From Paenibacillus sp. (GTDB lineage Bacteria > Bacillota > Bacilli > Paenibacillales > YIM-B00363): a stretch of 64,000 bases of DNA. Position numbers and translations under genes: made by a program. Shown one piece after another: positions 37,238 to 46,113 of this stretch; position 1 is the stretch's first letter, and every line of letters begins with the position of its first letter. The stretch is from positions 83,755-147,754 of the forward strand of contig NZ_DASQNA010000037.1 of assembly GCF_035645195.1 (NCBI RefSeq). The letters are read 5' to 3'. Under the pieces are notes generated by a model, which was given only the letters and a program-made list of their open reading frames with translations, was not told the DNA's origin and did not search any database.

Positions 37238-38680
37238 TTAACGCGTGCTGTCGAGCGTGCCCGCTTGCGCGTTGTTCAGCGTGCCGGCTTCGACGCCGCC
37301 GTCGACCGTATGACGCGGGTTCGACCGGTCGAAGCTGTTGTCGAGCCGTCGCGTCACGCCGTTGCGGTTGCGCTGATCGTAGCCGTTCAAGTCATAGCGA
37401 TTCGTGTCGGTCTCGCGGAACATGCGGTGGACGAAGGCGTTAAAATCGTTCAACGGCTGTTGTCCGCCGCGCCTGTTCAATCGTACCGAATAACTGCTCA
37501 ACCGGCGCATAAACTCTCGGTCCGCGCTCACGTACACGTTCCGGACGTTCGGCGCGAGAGAACGAACGACGCTTTCTACTCGCGCCCGCACCTGCGAGCT
37601 GAGCGTATCGTGCGCATTGTACGAGCTTAAGCTGCCGTATGCCCCGCCGTTGTACATGTAGCGATGCGAAGCGTCTTCCGGATACGGGCCGTTCATCCCC
37701 GTGCGGTTCATGATGCGTCCGGACAATCCGCGGTACTGCGTTCCGGCGTTCGCGCGGGATCCGCCGACGCTGCCGGACTGCTGCGCGTTCATGCCGCCGA
37801 CGCTGCCGGACTGCCCCGCGTTCATGCCGCCGACGATCCCCGAATTGACGCCGTACCCGCCGAACGAACCGTTGCTGGTGCTCGCCGTGCCGCCGCTCAT
37901 CCCGGAGACGCCCCCGGTCGTGCCGCCGGCGTTCATGCCCGTGCCGGCGACGCCGCCGGCGTTCATGCCCGCTCCTGTACCGCGGGTCCGGCTGCCCGTG
38001 CCTCTGCCGGTATCCATGCCGGTGACGCTGCCTTCGATCGGACCGCCCCCGACGTTCGTGTCGGCGTTCGCTCCCCCGCGGCCTCCGCCGAACATGCGGC
38101 CCAGCCCGCTCAAGAATCCTCCGGGCTCGCGATCTCCGCCGGAATACCCGCTAATTTCGGAACCGCCGTTCATCCCGAGCCCCGGAGTCCGCTGATTCAA
38201 ACCGTACATGTTCGGCGCGGCCGCCATGGAGCCGACGTCGTTCAGTCCGAACGTGCCGGCGCCCGTCGTGCGTTGACCGCGTACGCTCGGGAACGCGCGG
38301 CTGTCGGTATTGCCGTAATAATTGCCCCGAATGCCCCATTCCGAAGCGTTCCGGCTCAATCGGGCGTTGCTGCCGCCGAGCGCCGTGCCGCGCCCCGCGT
38401 TATTGTTCAGTTCCACCGCGACATAAGCGTTCGTTTCGCCCATGACGACGCGAGCGCGCGAGATGCCGTCGATGCGCTCGATCGCGCGGGCCATTTCTTG
38501 GTTCGCGCGCAAATTGCGATTGGTATGAGTGCCATACTGCTGCATCGAGGCGTTGCGGCCGACCGTATTCGTGCGGTACCCGTTTTGGGACATTTCATCG
38601 GCTGCGGGTTGTCCTCCGCAGGCGGCCATCGCGACGACGGAGGCGCCGATGACAGTGAAGCGCAGTAGCTTTTTCAGCAT
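37238..38680 (-). CDS. YhcN/YlaJ-like sporulation lipoprotein with Gly-rich insertion
   Basis: 480-residue lipoprotein; lipobox AMAAC at Cys21. The parts at about 55-95 (MARAIERIDGISRARVVMGE, NAYVAVEL) and 365-430 (VRARVESVVRSLAPNVRNVYVSADREF) together match a YhcN/YlaJ domain, found in spore inner-membrane and germination lipoproteins. Between them lie roughly 250 residues rich in Gly, Met, Asn, Ser and Thr, with repeats such as GGMNAGQSGSVGGMNAQQ and GTGMNAGG. This insertion makes the protein more than twice the usual size. It lies beside gerE. Confidence 0.8.
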   Translation of the reverse strand: MLKKLLRFTVIGASVVAMAACGGQPAADEMSQNGYRTNTVGRNASMQQYGTHTNRNLRANQEMARAIERIDGISRARVVMGETNAYVAVELNNNAGRGTALGGSNARLSRNASEWGIRGNYYGNTDSRAFPSVRGQRTTGAGTFGLNDVGSMAAAPNMYGLNQRTPGLGMNGGSEISGYSGGDREPGGFLSGLGRMFGGGRGGANADTNVGGGPIEGSVTGMDTGRGTGSRTRGTGAGMNAGGVAGTGMNAGGTTGGVSGMSGGTASTSNGSFGGYGVNSGIVGGMNAGQSGSVGGMNAQQSGSVGGSRANAGTQYRGLSGRIMNRTGMNGPYPEDASHRYMYNGGAYGSLSSYNAHDTLSSQVRARVESVVRSLAPNVRNVYVSADREFMRRLSSYSVRLNRRGGQQPLNDFNAFVHRMFRETDTNRYDLNGYDQRNRNGVTRRLDNSFDRSNPRHTVDGGVEAGTLNNAQAGTLDSTR

Positions 38681-38841
38681 CCTACCCCATCTCTCCCGTC
38701 ATGAAGTTTTGGCGGAACCGTACTTAGGATGCGGCTCCGCGCTCCCGATCATGCGCGCCGCCGCCAACGCAAAGGTTGTCTGCCGTGGGAGGGAATGTCG
38801 TTTCATTATTATGTAGAGGAGCCTCGAAGAGCTCCGCTGCC

Positions 38842-39201
38842 TTAGCTTTTCCGCTGCCGCCGCTTGCCGCCGCGGCCTGTTCCCTTCGTCTCTCGCTTCT
38901 CCTTCTTCCCTTTCTCCTTCATCGAAGAAGACTTCGCGGGCCCCCGCGCGGCCGACCGCGCCGTTCGCGAGACGACGTTCCCCGCCGCGGCCGCCCGCAC
39001 GAGCCAATCGGCGGGCGCCGCGCACTTCGCGAGCGCCTTCAGCGCTTCCGGCCGCGAGGCGATCTCCCGGGCGAGGGCGGGGTCCGCTTCCGCCGCGTCC
39101 GCGATCGCCGCGAAGATGCGGTCGACCGCTCGCCGGCTGCGGAGCACCGCCGTCAAATAATCTTGGATGACCGATCGCCGCAGCTCCTCGTGCGTCCTCA
39201 C
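38842..39201 (-). CDS. Small hypothetical protein with basic tail
   Basis: 119 residues. The first 70 are helical and Ala-rich (LRRSVIQDYLTAVLRSRRAV); the last 30 are very basic and low-complexity (SMKEKGKKEKRETKGTGRGG). It starts at GTG, which overlaps the stop of the previous gene (GTGA), with GGAGGGG upstream. It is the last gene of the spore polysaccharide/YheC-D operon and may be a coat-associated protein. Not recognised. Confidence 0.65.
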   Translation of the reverse strand: MRTHEELRRSVIQDYLTAVLRSRRAVDRIFAAIADAAEADPALAREIASRPEALKALAKCAAPADWLVRAAAAGNVVSRTARSAARGPAKSSSMKEKGKKEKRETKGTGRGGKRRQRKS

Positions 39202-39533
39202 GCGCCGTCCCCTCCGCCGAGCAGACCGGATCCGGAGAACGGGTCGACGGCGTCCTCCTCCTCGAGGAGCAGCCGCAGATGGGTCGCGAGGCCGGATTCG
39301 AACTTCGTCATACCCTGAAGCAGTTCAATCATCTGATGATGGAACGCGCACGATTCCATGACGATCCGGTCGGCGTCGCTCTCCTCGGCCAGCTTCGGAT
39401 GGGCGGTATGCAGCACCCAATCGCGCAGCGTTTCCATTTCCGTCGCCTTCGCCTCGAGAATGTCGGCCACGCGCCATTGCATATGAGCCGCCGCGGCGAG
39501 CAGCCTGAGGCCCGCTTCCGTTCGCACCGACAA
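39198..39533 (-). CDS. Small helical hypothetical protein
   Basis: 111 residues, helical, acidic, with GLRLLAAAAHMQWRVADILE and HHQMIELLQGMTKFESGLAT. The start is either TTG at 39533 (AAGGAG 9 bases upstream) or GTG at 39527 (GGAGAGG 6 bases upstream). It is coupled to the next gene and sits in the minus-strand cluster after YheC/D. Function unknown. Confidence 0.65.
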   Translation of the reverse strand: MSVRTEAGLRLLAAAAHMQWRVADILEAKATEMETLRDWVLHTAHPKLAEESDADRIVMESCAFHHQMIELLQGMTKFESGLATHLRLLLEEEDAVDPFSGSGLLGGGDGA

Positions 39534-39560
39534 CCTCTCCAGCTCCTTTCCGTTCTGCTT

Positions 39561-39848
39561 TTATTCTTCTTCCGCCACGCGCAGCTCCTTAATGGCGTGC
39601 TTTACGAAATCCGCGAGCGCCTCCTCAAGGTCCGCCAGCGCGTTCACATACCCGGCGATTTCCCGCGCGACGGACAGCTCCGCCTCCGTATACGGATCCC
39701 CTTTGACCCGCTTGAGGTCCTCGACGGGAACTTTGCGGAGCAGCGCCGCCATGCGCCGGACGACCGCGCTCTCCGCGTCGAGCGCGCGGCCGAGCTGCTC
39801 CTGCGATTTCGCGAACGCGAGCAGCTGTTCATCGATTAAATCCTGCAT
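39561..39848 (-). CDS. Small helical hypothetical protein
   Basis: 95 residues, all helical and acidic, starting MQDLIDEQLLAFAKSQEQL; a GGAGGG site lies 8 bases upstream. It lies 18 bases downstream of the YheC/D gene, so probably in the same operon. It could be a partner or substrate of the ATP-grasp protein; this is inference from position only. Confidence 0.7.
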   Translation of the reverse strand: MQDLIDEQLLAFAKSQEQLGRALDAESAVVRRMAALLRKVPVEDLKRVKGDPYTEAELSVAREIAGYVNALADLEEALADFVKHAIKELRVAEEE

Positions 39849-39866
39849 TTCCGCGTCCCTCCTCTC

Positions 39867-41069
39867 CTAGCCCTCCGCCGCCGACGTCGAGAGGACGATC
39901 GCCTCCGGCCCGGATTCCTCAGGGCCCACCGCAAGGAAGATCCTCTCCGACCCGGCTTCCTCCGGGGCCCCCGCGAGAAAAGCCATTTCCGAGGGAGCTC
40001 GCTGCTCCGGGACGGCCTCCTCCCGGCCGCGGCGCAGCAGCGCCGCGGCGTAACGGACCGGATTCGCGAACGTAGCCTTCCATACGTCGCGCTCGCCGGC
40101 GTTGCGGAACGTGATGCGCAAATCCCGGAAGTTCGCCTCGATAAACCACGGATGCCCGCTCTCGTCGAGCGCGATGTCGAGACCCAAATCCGCGATGGGA
40201 GGCAGACTCCGCTCGAGCGCCGCGGCGATCCGCACCCCGAGATCGGCGATGTTCGCCCGCATCTCGTCCTCGTTCCAGCCCCACTCCCCGAACAGTTTGG
40301 ACACTTTGATCGACTTGCCGCCGCAGTGCAGATTGGTGACGATCGAACGCGCGCGCGCCACTTTGCCGACCATGCCGGTGCACTGCCACGCCCCGTCCTC
40401 GCCGCGCTGCACGGAGACGCGAAAATCGACGGGGCTGCCGCGGTACCGCATGAGCGCGATGCCCTGCTGCGCCAAGTAGGCGAGCCGGCGGGCGCGCACC
40501 AGCTTCACGATTTGGCGGACGCCGAGCCGCCGCCGCTTCGTCCGCCCGAGCGCGTTAATGTCGGCGAACGTCTCGTCGTCGACGCGGCTGACGCGGATGA
40601 TGCCGAATCCGACGGACGCGTGCGCGGGCTTGAGGTACAGCGTGCCGTGCTCGCGCAGCAGCGCTTTAACCTTGCGGCGGCCGACCGACGCCGTCTCGGG
40701 CAGGTGCGGCAGCAGCGTTTCGTCCTTCGCCAGCATCCGATGGACCTCCAGCTTCGAGACGACGTTGCGTTCGTTGCACACGCGCTTGCCGAGCCGCGTC
40801 AGCCGCCGGATCGAACGGCGCGCGGACGCGCGCGTCGTCCGGGTCCGGTTCAAGATGACGTCGGGAATCGGCCGCCGCTTCCATACCGGATCGACGCCGT
40901 TCCACCCCGTCGCCGTGCCGCGTTTCCAATCGATATCCTCGAGCGCGAAGAAAAACATGTTCTCCCCCGCCTTCCGCGCCGCTTCGACATAGAAGGAAGG
41001 CCTTTCGAACGAGCGGCCTCCCCGCATGAGCCGAACGATCAGCTCGCGGGGATACAGCATGCCGATCAT
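39867..41069 (-). CDS. YheC/YheD family ATP-grasp spore coat-associated protein
   Basis: 400-residue member of the YheC/YheD endospore coat family, related to ATP-grasp ligases. Features: N-terminal domain with DVILNRTRTTRASARRSIRRL, ATP-grasp elements TLYLKPAHASVGFGIIRVSR, FRVSVQRGEDGAWQCTGMVG and the catalytic-end motif GLDIALDESGHPWFIEANFR. A Glu/Ala-rich tail of about 50 residues follows. The ATG overlaps the stop of the epimerase gene (ATGA) with GGAGGTG upstream. It may attach amino acids or other acids to a coat polymer; the reaction is not known. Confidence 0.88.
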   Translation of the reverse strand: MIGMLYPRELIVRLMRGGRSFERPSFYVEAARKAGENMFFFALEDIDWKRGTATGWNGVDPVWKRRPIPDVILNRTRTTRASARRSIRRLTRLGKRVCNERNVVSKLEVHRMLAKDETLLPHLPETASVGRRKVKALLREHGTLYLKPAHASVGFGIIRVSRVDDETFADINALGRTKRRRLGVRQIVKLVRARRLAYLAQQGIALMRYRGSPVDFRVSVQRGEDGAWQCTGMVGKVARARSIVTNLHCGGKSIKVSKLFGEWGWNEDEMRANIADLGVRIAAALERSLPPIADLGLDIALDESGHPWFIEANFRDLRITFRNAGERDVWKATFANPVRYAAALLRRGREEAVPEQRAPSEMAFLAGAPEEAGSERIFLAVGPEESGPEAIVLSTSAAEG

Positions 41070-42058
41070 GGCTTCACCTCCGAACCGCCGACGGAGCCTG
41101 CGGAACCTCCGCCGCCTCCGTACAAGCGCACGATGTACTCCCACTGCCGCGCCATCCCTTCCGCGAGCGGCACCGACGGCTTGTAGCCGAGCTCCGCCTG
41201 CGCCAAGGCGACGTCCGCCCGCGTCACGTACGGGTCGCCCGGCTGCGCGGGCAGCCGCTCGATCGCGAGCGGTTTGCCGGCCAGCCGTTCGATTGCCGCC
41301 AGCACCTCGTTCACCGACGCGGTCTCGACGCCGCCGACGTTAAAGACGGTGCCGTGCTTCGGATAGCCCATCGCCGCGACGTTCGCGGCCACGAGATCGG
41401 CGACGTACGTGAAGTCGCGCGTTTGGTTCCCGTCGCCGTACACCGGGATCGGCTCGCCGAGCAGCGCCGCCTTCATGAAGCGGTGGAACCCCATATCGGG
41501 GCGCTGCCGCGGCCCGTACACGGTGAAATACCGCAGCGCGGTGTACGGCACGCCGAACTGGCTATAATACACGTGGCACAGCTGCTCGCCGGCCAGCTTC
41601 GTAAGCCCGTAAGGCGAAATCGGCCGCGTCGGAGACGACTCCGACATGACCGCCCCGACGCCGCCCCCGTACACCGAAGACGAAGAAGCATAGACGAGCT
41701 TCTTCAGAGAAGACGACCGCTTGCACGCCTCGAGCAGCTTCTGCGTCAGCAGCACGTTGGCGTCCAAATAGTCGGCGAACGACGCCCCCCAGCTGCCCCG
41801 AACGCCGGCGATGCCGGCAAGGTGGAAGACGGCGTCTGCGTCCGCGATCAGCGCGTCGAGATCGATCGCCAGCAGATCGGCCGCCGTCCATCGAAACCGC
41901 GGATGCGCAAGCGCTTCGCGCAAATTGTCTTCCTTGATCAAGCGATCCGAGCGATGCCCGATATGATCGACGCCCACGACGTCGTGCCCGCTCTGCAGCA
42001 GCGCTTCGGCGAGATGGGAGCCGATGAAGCCGGCCGCCCCCGTGATGACGATCTTCAT
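41066..42058 (-). CDS. NAD-dependent UDP-sugar epimerase (YtcB-like)
   Basis: 330-residue extended short-chain dehydrogenase. NAD motif GAAGFIGSHLAEALL at residues 7-21, catalytic Tyr-Lys in SPYGLTKLAGE, and the substrate region RYFTVYGPRQRPDMGFHRFM. It resembles UDP-glucuronate/UDP-glucose 4-epimerases. With the dehydrogenase directly upstream it would make UDP-galacturonate, as proposed for B. subtilis ytcA-ytcB. Both ends overlap neighbours as ATGA. Confidence 0.92.
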   Translation of the reverse strand: MKIVITGAAGFIGSHLAEALLQSGHDVVGVDHIGHRSDRLIKEDNLREALAHPRFRWTAADLLAIDLDALIADADAVFHLAGIAGVRGSWGASFADYLDANVLLTQKLLEACKRSSSLKKLVYASSSSVYGGGVGAVMSESSPTRPISPYGLTKLAGEQLCHVYYSQFGVPYTALRYFTVYGPRQRPDMGFHRFMKAALLGEPIPVYGDGNQTRDFTYVADLVAANVAAMGYPKHGTVFNVGGVETASVNEVLAAIERLAGKPLAIERLPAQPGDPYVTRADVALAQAELGYKPSVPLAEGMARQWEYIVRLYGGGGGSAGSVGGSEVKP

Positions 42059-43386
42059 CGCCCGTTCCTCCTTGCCACGCCGGCGTACCGAAAGCCGAGG
42101 GACGTCAACGCTTCGGCGTCCAAGAAATTGCGGCCGTCGAACACGGCCGGCTCCGCCGCCCGCGCGGCCCAGTCGCTCCACGGCAAATCGCGGAACTGCC
42201 GCCACGGCGTCGCGAGCACGATCATGTGCACGCCGTCGGCCGCCGCCGCCGGGTCGAGCGCCACCGAGACGCGCTGCAGCTTCTTCGGTCCGGGCTCCTT
42301 GATCCAGCGAATGTCTTCGACGCTGCGGACCGTCGGATCCAGGACCCGGACCTCCTCCGCTTTGCGCTTCAGCAGCCGCTCGACGAGCCGCACGCCGGGC
42401 GATTCCCGCTGATCGTCCGTATCCTCCTTGAAGGCGGCCCCGAGCACGAGCGCCTTCTTGCCGGCGATCGGCCCGGCCGCTTCGATCTTGTCGAGGAACC
42501 AGTCGATTTGCGAATCGTTCACTTTCCTCGCCTGATTGAGCATTTTCAGCGGTACGCTGCGCCGGCCGGCGAGGTGCAGCAGTTCGTTCACGTCTTTCGG
42601 GAAGCAGGAGCCGCCGTAGCCGATGCCGGCGTACAGGTGATGCGGGGAAATGCGCGGATCCATGCCCATCCCTTTGGCGACGTCCGCAATGTCGGCCCCG
42701 ACCGCGTCGGCGAGCCGCGCCATTTCGTTGATGAACGAAATTTTCGCCGCGAGGAAGCCGTTCGACGCGTATTTAATGAGTTCGGCCGTTTCGTATCCGC
42801 AGGTGAAGTACGTCGTCGGAAGCCCGTCGTACAGCTGCTTCACCTTCTCGATCGCCTCCGGATTGTCGCCGCCGATGACCGTGCGGGACGGATGGAACGA
42901 GTCGTGCAGCGCCTCCCCTTCGCGCAGAAACTCCGGGTTGGACACGACGTCGATCGGATATTTCGCCGGATCGACCGCCTCCGCGAGGCGCTCCCGAATC
43001 CAGCGGTTCGTGCCGATCGGCACCGTGCTCTTCGTCACGACGATTTTCGGCCCGTCGACATGCTCCGCGATCGTGTCCAGCACTTGCTCCAGGTACATCA
43101 AGTTCGCGCTGCCGTCCGGATTGGACGGCGTGCCGACCGAAATCATCAGCAGCTCGCTCCCCGTCACGGCCGTCCGCGCGTCGGACGTGAACGAAATTTT
43201 CCCGTCCTGCAGCAGCTCGTCGAGCAGCTCGTCGAGTCCGGGCTCCCGGAACGGCAGCACCCCTCGGTTCAATAAATCGACCTTCGCGTCGTCGACGTCG
43301 TAGCCGATGACGCGGTGGCCCAGCTTCGCAAGGACGAGCGCCGTCGTCGTCCCGACGTAACCCGAACCGATCACGGTAATGTTCAT
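42055..43386 (-). CDS. UDP-glucose/GDP-mannose-type dehydrogenase (YtcA-like)
   Basis: 443-residue UDP-glucose 6-dehydrogenase family enzyme oxidising a UDP-hexose to the uronate with 2 NAD+. NAD site IGSGYVGTTTALVLA at residues 5-19; active-site Cys in GIGYGGSCFPKDV; central helix KYASNGFLAAKISFINE; UDP-binding C-terminal domain with LGAAFKEDTDDQRESP. ATG at 43386, GGGGG upstream, overlapping the GT-D stop. It supplies uronic acid for the cluster's polysaccharide. Confidence 0.94.
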   Translation of the reverse strand: MNITVIGSGYVGTTTALVLAKLGHRVIGYDVDDAKVDLLNRGVLPFREPGLDELLDELLQDGKISFTSDARTAVTGSELLMISVGTPSNPDGSANLMYLEQVLDTIAEHVDGPKIVVTKSTVPIGTNRWIRERLAEAVDPAKYPIDVVSNPEFLREGEALHDSFHPSRTVIGGDNPEAIEKVKQLYDGLPTTYFTCGYETAELIKYASNGFLAAKISFINEMARLADAVGADIADVAKGMGMDPRISPHHLYAGIGYGGSCFPKDVNELLHLAGRRSVPLKMLNQARKVNDSQIDWFLDKIEAAGPIAGKKALVLGAAFKEDTDDQRESPGVRLVERLLKRKAEEVRVLDPTVRSVEDIRWIKEPGPKKLQRVSVALDPAAAADGVHMIVLATPWRQFRDLPWSDWAARAAEPAVFDGRNFLDAEALTSLGFRYAGVARRNGR

Positions 43387-44183
43387 CCCTGCATTCCCCC
43401 CTCTGCCGCCGCGGCGCGCCGGGCGTCCCGAGAGGACGGCTTCCACGGGCGCACCTTCCGGACGCCTTTGATCATAAATACCGCCGATTTGCCGAAGTCT
43501 ACCGCGACCCGCCCTTGCTCCCGCGCGAGCCGGTCGGCCAGGATAACCGCGTTGACCCCCGCGGAGATGAGCACGATGTCGCATTCGACGTTCTCCATCC
43601 GGCGAAGCACCTTCGGAATTTCCTCATACCGGTCGATGCGGATCGGCTTGCCGAACGTAATGCCGAACTCGCCGTACCGGTCCGCCACCCATTTCTTTAA
43701 ATCGCCCGCCCATCTGGAAATGACGACGACCTTGCGGCCGCGCAGCATTTCCCAAAACTCGCGGTGCTCGACCATATGCCGGTTGACGAACGTATGGCAC
43801 AGCGCCTTCGGGCGAATGTCGTATCGCTCGAAGCAGCGGTCCGTGAGCGGCCGCAGCGTCCGCTTCTTCGCGAGAATCTCTTTGTCTTTCTTGTACGGAA
43901 TGCCGACGATGTCCGCCGCTTTGATCGATTCGATCAACCGGTCCCGCAGTTCGACGTTCGGCAGCCGCACTCCTTTCCAATTCGTCGTACGGGACAGCTT
44001 CGCCCAACGGGTGGCGAGCGTCTTTTTGATCGACCAGACTTTATACTGCGCCAGGCAAATGTTCTCGCCGTCGCCGACCCGGACGACCGAGAGCGGCGCC
44101 TTCGCGTCCATCGCCTCCCGAATCCGGTCGATGACGTCCTGCGTCGACAGCCACCCTTCTTCTCGCGGTTCGTCCATGCGCAT
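43383..44183 (-). CDS. GT-D fold glycosyltransferase
   Basis: 266 residues. The N-terminal part carries SVVRVGDGENICLAQY, the DGE nucleotide-sugar motif of GT-D fold transferases (DUF1792-like), followed by VGIPYKKDKEIL and CHTFVNRHMVEHREFW. ATG at 44183 is chosen because GGGAGGGG is just upstream; an ATG at 44201 overlaps the preceding stop but lacks a site. It is one of several transferases in the coupled operon. Donor and acceptor are unknown. Confidence 0.85.
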   Translation of the reverse strand: MRMDEPREEGWLSTQDVIDRIREAMDAKAPLSVVRVGDGENICLAQYKVWSIKKTLATRWAKLSRTTNWKGVRLPNVELRDRLIESIKAADIVGIPYKKDKEILAKKRTLRPLTDRCFERYDIRPKALCHTFVNRHMVEHREFWEMLRGRKVVVISRWAGDLKKWVADRYGEFGITFGKPIRIDRYEEIPKVLRRMENVECDIVLISAGVNAVILADRLAREQGRVAVDFGKSAVFMIKGVRKVRPWKPSSRDARRAAAAEGGMQG

Positions 44184-44197
44184 GGTCTCCCCTCCCG

Positions 44198-45034
44198 TCA
44201 TTTCCGAATCAGGCGGCCGACCTTCAGGCGCCCGCCGACCCGGACGAATTTCGGTTTATATTTGTCGCCCCACCGCTTCAGCGCTTCGGTGTACAAGTGG
44301 CGCGTCACCTTAGCGTACTTGTCGCGGTTTTTGGCGCGAGAATTGTTGCTCTTGTGGTTGAGTCGGTTGTAAATCGTTTTGCGCACCGCCTTGAACTTGT
44401 ACCGGCCCGCGAGCTTCAGCAAAATTTGCCGATCCTCCGCGTACCGGCCTCCCTGCGGCACCTTCGTCGACCAGCCGCCGACTTTGCGCAGCGCCTCCGT
44501 CCGGTAAAACCGAGGATAAATCATCGGGTGGTACGTGATGAAATCGTATTTGCCGCGAATTTGGCGTTTTTTCTTCTTGCACAGCAGCTTGAGCTTGCCG
44601 CGCTTCTTCGCCTTCCACACCTTTTCGTCGCCGTAGACGACCCCGATTTTGCGGCCGCCCTTCTCCATCTTGCGGAGACACCGTTCCAGCGTGTCGCGCT
44701 CATACCAATCGTCCGCGTCCAGCTGCGAAAAATACGGCGTATCCACGAGCGACAGCGCATGATTCAGCGTGTAAGACACCCCGCGGTTTTTCGACAGTTT
44801 CACGTAGCGGATGCGGGGATCGTGCAAATATTGCCCGACGACCTTGTCCGTATTGTCCTTGGAGCCGTCATCGACGATCAGCAGCTTCCAATGCGGCGTC
44901 GTTTGCGCCAGAACGCTTTCGATGCCCCGTCGGATAAATTTGGCGCGATTGTACGTCGGTATGACGACGGTGACCAAAGGCTCCGCGCGTTCCGCCGGTT
45001 CCGGCGCTTCGCGCTCCTCCGTTTCCGTTGCCAA
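44198..45034 (-). CDS. Family 2 glycosyltransferase
   Basis: About 278 residues. GT-A domain with VTVVIPTYNRAKFIRRGIES, LLIVDDGSKDNT and the metal-binding QLDADDWYERD; a very basic C-terminal half with RYAEDRQILLKLAGRY. The start is ambiguous: GTG at 45052 overlaps the previous stop (GTGA) but has no site, whereas TTG at 45034 follows AAAGGGGAG at good spacing; TTG is chosen. No membrane helices, so it acts at the cytoplasmic side on nascent polysaccharide. Confidence 0.9.
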   Translation of the reverse strand: MATETEEREAPEPAERAEPLVTVVIPTYNRAKFIRRGIESVLAQTTPHWKLLIVDDGSKDNTDKVVGQYLHDPRIRYVKLSKNRGVSYTLNHALSLVDTPYFSQLDADDWYERDTLERCLRKMEKGGRKIGVVYGDEKVWKAKKRGKLKLLCKKKKRQIRGKYDFITYHPMIYPRFYRTEALRKVGGWSTKVPQGGRYAEDRQILLKLAGRYKFKAVRKTIYNRLNHKSNNSRAKNRDKYAKVTRHLYTEALKRWGDKYKPKFVRVGGRLKVGRLIRK

Positions 45035-45048
45035 GCGGATCTCCCCTT

Positions 45049-46113
45049 TCACAGCAGTCGTTGATAAATGGACTCCAGCCGCTGCACTTGCTTCGCCGCG
45101 TCGAAGTACCGTTCGATTTTCGCGCGCCCCTTCTTCCCCATGGCGAGGCGCAGCTCCGGCTGTTCGATCAGCGTGGAAATCGCTTCCGCGAGCTTCGCCG
45201 CGTCCCGCTCCGGCACGAGCAGCCCCTCTTCGCCGTCGGCCACCAGCTCGGGAATGCCGCCGTGCTTCGTGGACACGACCGCCATGCCCGTCGCCATCGC
45301 TTCCTTGATCGCGTTCGGGATGCCTTCCTGATTGCCTTCCTTCGTCGTCAAGCTCGGCAGGCAGAACAGGTCGGCCTCGCGGAGCAGCTCCGTCATTCGG
45401 TCATGCGGCACGTATCCCTTCAGCTTGACGTACGGTCCCAGCCGCAGCTTGCGGATGAGCTTCTTCAGCTTATCGCGCTCGTCGCCGTCTCCGACGATGA
45501 CGAGCCGGGCCGACGGATGAGCATCGTGCACGAGTTTGAACGCCTTCACTAAATACCGGAAGCCCTTCTTCTTATGAAGCCGGCCGACGCCCATCAGCAG
45601 GACGTTCTCGGTCCGCGGCTCGCGCTCTACGTACGCAAAGCGGGAGACGTCGATGCCGCTGTACATGATTTTGATCTTTTTGCTCGGGCAGCCCCAGCGA
45701 ATCAGCTTGCGCTTCATATGCCGGGACGGCACCGTGAACTTGTCGCCGTACTTGAACAGCCTCGGCAGCTGCCGATGGTACGAATTGCGGCGGTCCCGCT
45801 TCTCGGGCAGATCGAATCCGTGGAACGACGTGATCATCGGAATGCCGAGCTTTCGCTTGACCGGCACCAGCTTGACGCCGGCGTTGCCGAAGCGGGCGTG
45901 AATCAGCTTGATATTTTTTCTCTTGAACAGCCGCGCGATGTGCGACGGCCGCCGCGGCAGCGAGCGGATCCGCGAGAACGGGAACCGCTTCAGAAACATT
46001 TTTTTGCGCGCGAACACGATGGGCTTTACCGTTCGGATCCGCTTCAGCTCGTTGTAAATGAACGTTTCCGACCGGGGCAGATACCGGAGCCGGACGAAAG
46101 CGATCCGTTTCAT
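45049..46113 (-). CDS. Family 4 glycosyltransferase (CotSA-like)
   Basis: 354-residue GT-B fold transferase. Start MKRIAFVRLRYLPRSETFIY, then HARFGNAGVKLVPVKRKLGI and the donor-binding EGIPNAIKEAMATGMAVVST with the E-x7-E motif. The family resembles colanic acid-type GT4 enzymes and CotSA of the B. subtilis coat. ATG at 46113 overlaps the stop of the CotS-like gene (ATGA), site AAAAGGAGGG. It is paralogous to the GT4 modules at 47303 and 49192. Confidence 0.92.
   Translation of the reverse strand: MKRIAFVRLRYLPRSETFIYNELKRIRTVKPIVFARKKMFLKRFPFSRIRSLPRRPSHIARLFKRKNIKLIHARFGNAGVKLVPVKRKLGIPMITSFHGFDLPEKRDRRNSYHRQLPRLFKYGDKFTVPSRHMKRKLIRWGCPSKKIKIMYSGIDVSRFAYVEREPRTENVLLMGVGRLHKKKGFRYLVKAFKLVHDAHPSARLVIVGDGDERDKLKKLIRKLRLGPYVKLKGYVPHDRMTELLREADLFCLPSLTTKEGNQEGIPNAIKEAMATGMAVVSTKHGGIPELVADGEEGLLVPERDAAKLAEAISTLIEQPELRLAMGKKGRAKIERYFDAAKQVQRLESIYQRLL

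Noticed and set aside
44183..44201. Longer start for the GT-D gene at 44201 and GTG start at 45052 for the GT2 gene.
   Set aside because: Both overlap the previous stop but have no Shine-Dalgarno sequence; starts a few codons later have strong ones. The overlap starts remain possible.
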